Source: Hymenobacter sp. APR13
GTDB lineage: Bacteria > Bacteroidota > Bacteroidia > Cytophagales > Hymenobacteraceae
DNA: 64,000 nucleotides
NCBI RefSeq assembly: GCF_000737515.1
Contig: NZ_CP006587.1
Span: 2,661,001 to 2,725,000, forward strand
Direction: 5' to 3'
Shown: piece after piece, positions 46,182 through 52,876 of the stretch
How positions within the stretch are numbered: position 1 is the stretch's first letter
How the letters are laid out: every line of letters starts with the position of its first letter
The notes under the pieces: generated by a model
What the model was told of the DNA's origin: nothing
The model's database searches: none
What the model saw: the letters and a program-made list of their open reading frames with translations, nothing else
Position numbers and translations under genes: made by a program

Positions 46182-47138
46182 CTACAATGCCAGCATTTCG
46201 GCCAGCAGGCCTTCCTTGAGGGCATAGGCCGAGGTGCGCAGGTGCGTGATGCCGGTCAGCTCCAGCACGTAGTCGATCAGCACCACGGCCACCACCAGCA
46301 TATCGGCGCGCATGGGCAGAATGCCGGGCAGGGCCTTGCGCTGCTCGTGCGGGAGGCTTAGCAGCTGCTGCTGGCTGCGGTGTAAGCTCTCCAGCGGCAG
46401 GTCCGTGGACGGCGGCAGGTCGGCCTCGGCGCGCAGACGGCCCAGGTGCATGTCGGCCAGGCTGTCGAACGAGCCGGACGCGCCCACCAGGCCCACCGGC
46501 CGGAACTCGGCCACGGCAGCCGCCAGCGGCGCCAGTACCTGCTGGAAATAGGCTTTTTCGGCCGCCACGGCTTCGGGGGGGAATACGCCGCTGGGGTCCG
46601 GGAAAAACTTGTCGAGCAGGCGCTGGGCCCCGATTTCAAAGCTTTGCTTCCAGAAGATCCGGCTTTCATCAGCAATGATAAACTCCACCGAGCCGCCGCC
46701 GATATCCATAAGCAGGTGCTTTTCCGGGCCGAGCGGCACGGCACGGCGCACGCCGGCGCAGATCAGCTCGGCCTCCCGGTCGCCGGCAATGACTTCCACC
46801 TGAATGCCGGTCTGCTCGAAGATGTCCTTCACCAGCTCGGGGCCGTTGCTGGTCACGCGCATGGCGCTGGTGGCCGTGGCGCGCACGTCCGTTACCTGGT
46901 GCAGCTCCATTTCCTCCTTGAAGCCGGCCAGCGTGTGCAAAGCCCGCGCATAGGGCTCGGGCGCAATCTGGCCCTTGCTGATGCCGCCTTCGCCCAGCCG
47001 CACGCCCACCTTGGTGCGCAGCAGCGTAACGGGCTGCGCGTGGCGCGCCTCGGGCAGCTCCACAATCAGCAGGTGGAAGGTGTTGGTGCCCATGTCTATG
47101 AGGGCCAGCCGGCGGTGCAGAGAAGGAGGATGTGACAC
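46182..47138 (-). CDS. Ppx/GppA family phosphatase
   Basis: A 318-residue member of the exopolyphosphatase/guanosine pentaphosphatase family with the actin-like fold. RLALIDMGTNTFHLLIVEL (residues 10-28) is the first phosphate loop, followed by KVGVRLGEGG, ATSAMRVTSNG, VIAGDREAELICAGVRRAV and the second loop LMDIGGGSVEFIIAD. It is the short form, without the C-terminal HD-type domain of E. coli Ppx. It probably hydrolyses polyphosphate or pppGpp and so links to phosphate storage or the stringent response. Confidence 0.92.
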   Translation of the reverse strand: MSHPPSLHRRLALIDMGTNTFHLLIVELPEARHAQPVTLLRTKVGVRLGEGGISKGQIAPEPYARALHTLAGFKEEMELHQVTDVRATATSAMRVTSNGPELVKDIFEQTGIQVEVIAGDREAELICAGVRRAVPLGPEKHLLMDIGGGSVEFIIADESRIFWKQSFEIGAQRLLDKFFPDPSGVFPPEAVAAEKAYFQQVLAPLAAAVAEFRPVGLVGASGSFDSLADMHLGRLRAEADLPPSTDLPLESLHRSQQQLLSLPHEQRKALPGILPMRADMLVVAVVLIDYVLELTGITHLRTSAYALKEGLLAEMLAL

Positions 47139-47242
47139 TGACTAGGAGGATGAGGTCATGAAGGAATAGAAGGGTAGGGGCGGGCTGTCTTTCCAAGCTG
47201 GCTTAGACGCGGGCGTGCTGACACTGGAGCCCCTTGGTTTCC

Positions 47243-47281
47243 ACACGAGCGAGATTCCTCGCAAGCTCGGAATGACGTTCT
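47243..47281 (+). repeat. Half copy of the family 1 repeat
   Basis: Contains the right-arm core GCGAGATTCCTCGCAAGC followed by TCGGAATGACGTTCT. The matching left arm is degraded, so it is a partial or decayed copy in the gap between the phosphatase and methyltransferase genes. Confidence 0.8.
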
Positions 47282-47307
47282 GGCTCGCGGCCCCAATCCC
47301 GGCTAAC

Positions 47308-48192
47308 TTACGTCGCGAACCGGCAGAACGTGCCCAGCGGCAGCTTGCGGGCGGCGGCATCGTGCAGGTAGATTTCCCCGATTTCGCGCTTGTCGCGCAT
47401 ATCCGGGAAGATTTCGCCCACCAGATTGTCGAGAATCAAAGCCGAGAAGCCCAGCGAGTACAGGTTCACGAGGAAGAAGTGGTCCTGCGGATCGAGCAGC
47501 TCTTTGCAGAGCTTGAGCATCTCGTTGAGCTCGTCTTCCAGCTGCCATTTCTCGCCGTTGGGGCCACGGCCGTAGGCAGGTGGGTCGAGGATGAGGCCCT
47601 GGTACTTGCTGCCGCGCTTCACCTCGCGCCGCACGTATTTCATGGCGTCTTCCACCAGCCAGCGCACGCCGTCGAGGTTGGAGGCTTCCATGTTGTCGCG
47701 GGCCCAGAAGTTCACCTGCTTCACCGAGTCGAGGTGCGTGACGTCGGCGCCGGCGGCGCGGGCAGCCAGGGTGGCAGCCCCGGTGTAGGCAAACAGGTTG
47801 AGCACGCGCGGTACGGCGGCCTTGCGCTTGCGGGTCTGCTGGTAGATGAACTGCCAGTTGGGGTCCTGCTCCGGAAACAGCCCCACGTGCTTAAACGACG
47901 ACATGCCCAGCCGAAACCGCAGCTTCAGGCCGTCGGGTCGCTCGTAGCCGATCAGCCACTGCTCGGGCGTACCGGGCTTGATTTTCCACTGTCCGCGCTC
48001 CTGGCTGCCTTTTTCGCGGGTGAAGGTGGCGCTGGCGCGCTGCCACTCCGAAGCGGGCAGGTGTGGGTCCCAGATGGCCTGGGGCTCGGGCCGGGCCAGA
48101 ATGTGCTGGCCAAAACGCTCCAGTTTCTCGAAGTTGCCGGCGTCAATCAGCTCGTAGTCGGCCCAGGGGCTCGTGGTCAGGAAGGTGTACAT
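47308..48192 (-). CDS. Class I SAM-dependent methyltransferase, RlmI-like
   Basis: A 294-residue methyltransferase. The SAM motif VLNLFAYTGAATLAARAAGA (about residues 130-149) is followed by the acidic THLDSVKQVNFWARDN and the motif IV LILDPPAYGRG. It resembles the catalytic part of 23S rRNA cytosine-C5 methyltransferases of the RlmI type but lacks the N-terminal PUA domain. The ATG at 48192 gives MYTFLTTSPWADYELIDAGN; longer upstream frames run into a tandem repeat and are rejected. A TACCTTTG promoter element lies five bases before this ATG. Confidence 0.9.
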   Translation of the reverse strand: MYTFLTTSPWADYELIDAGNFEKLERFGQHILARPEPQAIWDPHLPASEWQRASATFTREKGSQERGQWKIKPGTPEQWLIGYERPDGLKLRFRLGMSSFKHVGLFPEQDPNWQFIYQQTRKRKAAVPRVLNLFAYTGAATLAARAAGADVTHLDSVKQVNFWARDNMEASNLDGVRWLVEDAMKYVRREVKRGSKYQGLILDPPAYGRGPNGEKWQLEDELNEMLKLCKELLDPQDHFFLVNLYSLGFSALILDNLVGEIFPDMRDKREIGEIYLHDAAARKLPLGTFCRFAT

Positions 48193-48197
48193 GCCCG

Positions 48198-48205
48198 CAA
48201 AGGTA
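48198..48205 (-). promoter_or_regulatory. -7 promoter element of the methyltransferase gene
   Basis: On the minus strand TACCTTTG ends five bases before the ATG. The mRNA would have essentially no 5' leader. Confidence 0.65.
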
Positions 48206-48211
48206 CGAAGG

Positions 48212-48297
48212 GGGTAATGAGGTGATGAAGTGAATCGTGATGAGGTGATAGGGTGAATCGTGATGAGGTGATGGAGTGAATCGTGATGAGGTGATGA
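48212..48297 (+). repeat. 23-bp tandem repeat array
   Basis: Three units with period 23 (GAATCG at 48232, 48255 and 48278), each containing GTGATGAGGTGAT, plus a partial unit at each end. It lies just upstream of the methyltransferase promoter. Confidence 0.9.
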
Positions 48298-48310
48298 GAC
48301 GAAAAGTAAA

Positions 48311-48477
48311 AGGTCGTCATTCCGAGTGGAGCGAGGAATCTCGCCAGTATGGAAATCACCAGAAAGCAGGCTCACCGAAAAAGCTCGTCAGGCTCCCCCT
48401 CTCCACCGGAGAGGGGGTCGGGGGTGAGGCCAACGTCAGCACGCGAGATTCCTCGCAAGCCCGGAATGACGTTCTTC
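48311..48477 (+). repeat. Family 1 repeat containing a family 4 element
   Basis: Arms with GTCATTCCGAGTGGAGCGAG (from about 48315) and CTCGCAAGCCCGGAATGACG (to about 48471) are inverted copies. The long loop holds a second palindrome at about 48391-48431 (CCCCCTCTCC with GGAGAGGGGG), which resembles the element at 49348-49385 in opposite orientation. Confidence 0.88.
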
Positions 48478-48512
48478 CTTTACCTGTCACCTGTCACCTG
48501 TCACCCCCTTCG

Positions 48513-48520
48513 TACCTTTG
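48513..48520 (+). promoter_or_regulatory. -7 promoter element at the dapF start
   Basis: TACCTTTG ends four bases before the ATG at 48525. The preceding 30 bases are a short 9-bp tandem repeat (CACCTGT type, about 48482-48508), and no TTTG is present at -33. Confidence 0.65.
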
Positions 48521-48524
48521 CCCC

Positions 48525-49328
48525 ATGAGCACCACGCTGCACTTCCACAAATACCAGGGCACCGGCAACGACTTCGTGATGCTGGACGACCGCGCCGAAA
48601 CCTTTAATGCCGCCGACCACGCGCTGGTGCGCAACCTCTGCGACCGGCGCCGCGGCATCGGCGCCGACGGCCTGATTCTGCTGCGCAACCACCCGGAGTA
48701 CGATTTCGAGATGGTGTATTTCAACGCCGATGGCCACCTGGGCTCGATGTGCGGCAACGGCGGGCGCTGCACCGTGGCCTTTGCCCGGCAGCTGGGCGTC
48801 ATCGAAACCGAAACCCGTTTCCTGGCCGCCGACGGCCCCCACGAGGCCCGCATCGACGCCGACGGCACCGTGCATCTGCGCATGCAGGACGTGGCCGGGC
48901 AGCAGCCGCTGGAAGGGCTGGGCGTGTTCCTCGATACCGGCTCGCCGCACGTGGTGCGCCTGCAGGCGGCCGGTACGCTGGCCGAGCTGAACGTGTTTGC
49001 CGAAGGCCGCGCCATCCGCTACGGCGAGCTGTTCCGCGAAAAAGGCACCAACATCAACTTCGTGGAGGCGCCCGCCACGCCCGAACAGCCCTGGCAGGTG
49101 CGCACCTACGAGCGGGGCGTGGAAGACGAAACCCTGAGCTGCGGCACCGGCGTCACGGCCGTGGCGCTGGCCGCCTCGCAGCACGGCGCCACCAGCCCCG
49201 TGCACCTGCGCACCCCCGGCGGCGACCTGCGCGTAACCTTCCAGACCCAGCCCGACGGCTCGTTCCAGCACGTCTACCTCATTGGCCCCGCCACGCGGGT
49301 GTTTGAGGGGAAAATAGAGGTAGCATAG
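48525..49328 (+). CDS. dapF: Diaminopimelate epimerase
   Basis: DapF (267 residues) converts LL- to meso-diaminopimelate for lysine and peptidoglycan synthesis. The N-terminal FHKYQGTGNDFVMLDDR, the first catalytic cysteine Cys76 in MCGNGGRC and the second, Cys206, in LSCGTGVTAVALAA are in place. The ATG at 48525 is chosen because it sits right after the promoter element; the longer open frame upstream covers repeats. The TAG stop lies within a family 2 repeat. Confidence 0.97.
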   Translation: MSTTLHFHKYQGTGNDFVMLDDRAETFNAADHALVRNLCDRRRGIGADGLILLRNHPEYDFEMVYFNADGHLGSMCGNGGRCTVAFARQLGVIETETRFLAADGPHEARIDADGTVHLRMQDVAGQQPLEGLGVFLDTGSPHVVRLQAAGTLAELNVFAEGRAIRYGELFREKGTNINFVEAPATPEQPWQVRTYERGVEDETLSCGTGVTAVALAASQHGATSPVHLRTPGGDLRVTFQTQPDGSFQHVYLIGPATRVFEGKIEVA

Positions 49329-49345
49329 GCTTCAGCCTGTGCCGG
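49320..49345 (+). repeat. Half copy of the family 2 repeat
   Basis: Contains GTAGCATAGGCTTCAGCCTG followed by TGCCGG, the left arm of the repeats at 36173 and 59206. It supplies the last codons and the stop of dapF (GTA GCA TAG). No right arm is seen. Confidence 0.85.
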
Positions 49346-49347
49346 AC

Positions 49348-49385
49348 CTCACCCTCTAGCCCCCTCTCCAAAAGAGAAGGGGAAA
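49348..49385 (+). repeat. Family 4 element
   Basis: CCTCACCCTCTAGCCCCCTC followed by a short CTCC/GGAG-type hairpin (TCTCCAAAAGAGAAGGGG in part). It resembles, in opposite orientation, the element nested in the repeat at 48311-48477. Confidence 0.75.
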
Positions 49386-49493
49386 TAGCTTTAATATTCT
49401 TTCTTTTACCAACATCCGTTGCCCGGCCTTGCAGAGGGAGAGAAGCTAATTCTCTCTGTCTTATAGAAATGGGCTAGAGATGAACCATTCGTT

Positions 49494-50009
49494 ATGCTCC
49501 GTTCCGACCTCGTATTTCTGCGCCCCCTTGAAGCCGACGACCTCGACTTCCTGTACGCGCTGGAAAACGACCCCGCGGTCTGGAGCGTGTCCGACACGCT
49601 GGCGCCCGTGTCGCGCTACACCCTGCGCCAGTACCTCGACAGCGCCGCCGCCGACTTCCACGAGGTGCGGCAACTGCGGCTGGTGCTATGCGGCACCGCC
49701 ACCGGCGCGGCTGTGGGCACCGTGGATATTTTCGGGTTTGAGCCCCTGCACCAGCGGGCGGGGGTAGGCATAGTGGTGCTGCCCGAGCACCGTCGCCACG
49801 GCTACGCGCAGGCCGCGCTGGCCCTGTTGCTGCCCTATGCCCGGCAGGTGCTACAGCTGCACCAACTGCACTGCACCATCGCCGCCGACAATGCGGCCAG
49901 CCTGGAGCTGTTTGCGGCGGCTGGTTTCCGCACGGTAGGCACCCGGCAGCAGTGGCTGCGACGGCCTGGCGGTTGGCAGGATGCTGTAGAAATGCAGCAA
50001 TTGCTCTGA
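49494..50009 (+). CDS. GNAT family N-acetyltransferase
   Basis: A 171-residue acetyltransferase of the RimJ/RimL-like subgroup. SDLVFLRPLEADDLDFLYAL is the N-terminal strand-helix, GTVDIFGFEPLHQRAGVGIV the central strand, and VLPEHRRHGYAQAALALLLP the acetyl-CoA loop (residues about 99-118). The NAASLELFAAAGFRTVGTRQ segment is the classic C-terminal motif B. The substrate (protein N-terminus, amino sugar, amino acid or polyamine) cannot be inferred. About 110 bases upstream hold no clear promoter. Confidence 0.9.
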   Translation: MLRSDLVFLRPLEADDLDFLYALENDPAVWSVSDTLAPVSRYTLRQYLDSAAADFHEVRQLRLVLCGTATGAAVGTVDIFGFEPLHQRAGVGIVVLPEHRRHGYAQAALALLLPYARQVLQLHQLHCTIAADNAASLELFAAAGFRTVGTRQQWLRRPGGWQDAVEMQQLL

Positions 50010-50183
50010 TGCTATTGTTGAGCTACTGGCTTTAGTTGAACTATGCCAAATAATTTAGCGTTAGCTCAACGATATCCTTTTAAATAATCGGGCGTATAGT
50101 CGATAGGGGCCGGCAGGCCGTTGAGGCGGAATCTTCCAGTAAGAGGCCTGTGCCCCCGATTACTCATTCTCGTTTTCTCGCTT

Positions 50184-51422
50184 ATGCCGCTGACCACACC
50201 AGCGGAGTTGGACGCCCATGCTTCCGCCTCTGCCGCTGCTACCGCCACTACGTCTACTATTGCCCCGGTTTCCTATTTTCTGCCCGATTTAGTTTGCTTT
50301 GCACACCTGCATTGGGATTTCGTGTGGCAGCGCCCGCAGCACCTGCTCTCACGCTTTGCCCAGCACGGCCGCGTTTTCTACGTGGAAGAAGCCTTCTATC
50401 ACGCCGACGACCTCATTGAGCCGCACCTGGAAGTGAAGGAGCGCCAGCAGGGCCTCAAGGTGCTGGTGGTGCATCTGCCGCACAAGCTGCGCGCCGACGA
50501 AGCCGTGGCCGACCAAACCCAGTTTGAGGTGCTGAGCCGCTACTTCGACGAGCAGGGCGTGGACAAGTACGTGTTCTGGTACTACACGCCGATGGCCCTG
50601 GGCAAGTCGCGCTTCTTCAAGCCGCTACTGACCGTCTATGACTGCATGGACGAACTGGCCGCCTTCAAGTTTGCGCCGCCGGAGCTGCGCGAGCGGGAGC
50701 GGGAGCTGTTCGAGAAGGCCGATCTGGTGTTCACGGGCGGCCACACGCTCTACGAAGCCAAGCGCCAGCAGCACCGCGACGCGCATCCCTTCCCCAGCAG
50801 CATCGACAAAGCCCACTTCGGCCAGGCCCGCCAGCCCATGCCTGAGCCCGCCGACCAGGCCGGCATTGCGCATCCGCGCGTCGGGTTCTTCGGCGTGGTG
50901 GATGAGCGGCTGGATATTGAACTGTTGGGCCAGTTGGCCGACGCGCACCCCGAGTGGCAGTTTGTCATCATCGGGCCTGTGGTGAAGATTGACCCGGCCA
51001 CCCTGCCGCGGCAGGCCAATGTGCACTACCTCGGCGGCAAAGACTACCAGGAGTTGCCCGCCTACCTGCAGGGCTGGGACGTGGCCACGCTGCTCTTCGC
51101 CGACAACGAAAGCACCAAGTTCATTTCGCCTACCAAAACCCCCGAGTACCTGGCTGCCGGCCGCCCCGTGGTCAGCACGCCCATCCGCGACGTGGTGCGC
51201 CCCTACGGCGAGCTGAACCTCGTGCAGATTGCCGATAACGCCGCTGATTTCGGCCAGGCCATCGAAAAGGCTCTGACGCAAACCCAGGATGCCGACTGGC
51301 GCCAGCGCACCGACGACTACCTCGCCACCATTTCCTGGGACCAGACCTGGCAGCAGATGCTGGACCTGATGCAGGACCGCCTGCACGCCAAAGTACCCGT
51401 TGCCCCGCTCGCTACTACCTGA
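50184..51422 (+). CDS. Family 1/4-type glycosyltransferase
   Basis: A 412-residue enzyme with the GT-B layout. An N-terminal part begins DLVCFAHLHWDFVWQRPQHL, a motif found in many polysaccharide glycosyltransferases. The C-terminal domain has RVGFFGVVDERLDIELLGQL and FADNESTKFISPTKTPEYLA with AAGRPVVSTPIRDVV, the nucleotide-sugar site. The ATG at 50184 is used; a 21-residue upstream extension is less likely. It lies 47 bases before glf, so it may use UDP-galactofuranose or work in the same surface polysaccharide pathway; that is inference. Confidence 0.88.
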   Translation: MPLTTPAELDAHASASAAATATTSTIAPVSYFLPDLVCFAHLHWDFVWQRPQHLLSRFAQHGRVFYVEEAFYHADDLIEPHLEVKERQQGLKVLVVHLPHKLRADEAVADQTQFEVLSRYFDEQGVDKYVFWYYTPMALGKSRFFKPLLTVYDCMDELAAFKFAPPELRERERELFEKADLVFTGGHTLYEAKRQQHRDAHPFPSSIDKAHFGQARQPMPEPADQAGIAHPRVGFFGVVDERLDIELLGQLADAHPEWQFVIIGPVVKIDPATLPRQANVHYLGGKDYQELPAYLQGWDVATLLFADNESTKFISPTKTPEYLAAGRPVVSTPIRDVVRPYGELNLVQIADNAADFGQAIEKALTQTQDADWRQRTDDYLATISWDQTWQQMLDLMQDRLHAKVPVAPLATT

Positions 51423-51469
51423 AAATTCCCTTTCCGAATCCCCCTACCAACCACATCACCCCGTACGCT

Positions 51470-52651
51470 ATGTTCGATTACCTCATTGTTGGGGCCGGTT
51501 TTGCCGGCAGCGTGCTGGCCGAGCGGCTGGCCACCCGCTCAAATAAAAAAGTGCTGATTGTAGACAAACGCAGCCACATTGCCGGCAATGCCTACGACCA
51601 TTACAACGAAGACGGTATCCTGGTCCACAAATACGGCCCGCATATCTTCCACACCAATTCCAAGGACGTTTTCGAGTACCTGTCGAACTTCACCGACTGG
51701 CGCCCCTACGAGCACCGCGTGCTGGCTTCCGTGGATGGCCAGATGGTGCCCATGCCCATCAACCTCGATACCATCAACAAGCTCTACGGCCTGTCGCTGA
51801 ACAGCTTTGAGGTAGAGCAGTTCTTCGAGTCGGTAGCCGAGGACGTGCCCGTTATCCGGACTTCCGAGGACGTGGTGGTCAGCAAAGTGGGCCGCGAGCT
51901 GTACGAGAAGTTCTTCAAGAACTACACCCGCAAGCAGTGGGGCATGGACCCCTCGGAGCTGGACAAGTCCGTGACGAGCCGGGTGCCTACCCGCACCAAC
52001 CGCGACGACCGGTACTTCACCGATACCTACCAGGCCATGCCGCTGCACGGCTACACCCGCATGTTCGAGCGGATGCTAGACCACCCCAACATCAAGGTGA
52101 TGCTCAACACCGACTACCACGACATCATCGACTTCATTCCTTTCAAGGAAATGATTTTTACGGGGCCGGTAGATGAGTATTTCGACTTCAAATACGGCAA
52201 GCTGCCCTACCGCTCGCTGGAGTTTAAGCACGAAACCCTGAACGTGGAGCAGCACTTGGCCGCGCCGGTGGTGAACTACCCCAACGACAACCTGTACACG
52301 CGCATTACGGAGTTTAAGGCTCTCACTGGCCAGAAACACCCCAAAACCGCGCTGGTCTACGAGTATCCCAAAGCCGAGGGCGACCCATACTACCCCGTGC
52401 CGCGCCTCGAAAACGCCGACCTGTACAACCAGTACAAGAAGCTGGCCGACCAGACCCCGAACGTACACTTTGTGGGCCGCCTCGCTACCTACAAGTACTA
52501 CAACATGGACCAGGTAGTGGCCCAGGCTCTCACGCTCTACAAGCGCCTCACGGAGAAGAGCGAAGAAGCCCAGAAGGCCCAGAAACCGGCCATTCTCGGC
52601 TCCACGTCCATCATGGAGAAGCTGGTGCCCCGCGACCCGGCCAAGCAGTAA
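51470..52651 (+). CDS. glf: UDP-galactopyranose mutase
   Basis: Glf (393 residues) is a flavoenzyme that interconverts UDP-galactopyranose and UDP-galactofuranose. The FAD-binding DYLIVGAGFAGSVLAERLAT (residues 3-22), HKYGPHIFHTNSKDVFEYLS, YTRKQWGMDPSELD, RYFTDTYQAMPLHGYTRMFE, and the C-terminal NVHFVGRLATYKYYNMDQVV are all present, including the conserved arginines. It implies that the cell makes a galactofuranose-containing glycan. Confidence 0.97.
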   Translation: MFDYLIVGAGFAGSVLAERLATRSNKKVLIVDKRSHIAGNAYDHYNEDGILVHKYGPHIFHTNSKDVFEYLSNFTDWRPYEHRVLASVDGQMVPMPINLDTINKLYGLSLNSFEVEQFFESVAEDVPVIRTSEDVVVSKVGRELYEKFFKNYTRKQWGMDPSELDKSVTSRVPTRTNRDDRYFTDTYQAMPLHGYTRMFERMLDHPNIKVMLNTDYHDIIDFIPFKEMIFTGPVDEYFDFKYGKLPYRSLEFKHETLNVEQHLAAPVVNYPNDNLYTRITEFKALTGQKHPKTALVYEYPKAEGDPYYPVPRLENADLYNQYKKLADQTPNVHFVGRLATYKYYNMDQVVAQALTLYKRLTEKSEEAQKAQKPAILGSTSIMEKLVPRDPAKQ

Positions 52652-52669
52652 AGTGCCGCTTAAACGTCA

Positions 52670-52698
52670 GGCATAGCGTAGCGAAGCATGACGTTCTA
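52670..52698 (+). repeat. Degenerate family 1 repeat
   Basis: Short imperfect palindrome around ACGTCAGGCATAGCG and GCGAAGCATGACGTTCT, related to the variant at 24032-24153. Confidence 0.6.
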
Positions 52699-52733
52699 AT
52701 CCGGCTGACGGACCTGACAAGTTCGCCGATCAA

Positions 52734-52776
52734 ACAAACCCCGCACACTCTTTGAGGATGCGGGGTTTGTCGTTTT
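52734..52776 (+). terminator. Rho-independent terminator of glf
   Basis: A perfect 12-bp stem (52734-52745 with 52759-52770) with a 13-base loop that holds CTC/GAG, followed by CGTTTT. Confidence 0.9.
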
Positions 52777-52803
52777 GGGGTCCGGGGCGGCGCGTTTACG
52801 GTA

Positions 52804-52840
52804 TTTGACCGGGAGAATCCCGGAAAACACTGTAAATTTG
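52804..52840 (+). promoter_or_regulatory. Possible secA promoter with internal palindrome
   Basis: TTTG (52804-52807) and TAAATTTG (52833-52840) match the -33 and -7 elements, but the 25-bp spacing is longer than usual. Between them lies the palindrome CCGGGA-GAA-TCCCGG (about 52809-52823). The start codon is 36 bases downstream. Confidence 0.5.
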
Positions 52841-52876
52841 AGGTACGCCCCGGCGTTTCAGTTTAAAAATAACAGC

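Noticed and set aside
48193..48375. A 61-residue N-terminal extension of the methyltransferase.
   Set aside because: It is translated tandem repeat (HHDSLHHLITI type) and would lie upstream of the promoter element.
48276..48524. An 83-residue extension of DapF.
   Set aside because: It covers repeats and the promoter, and the conserved protein begins at 48525.
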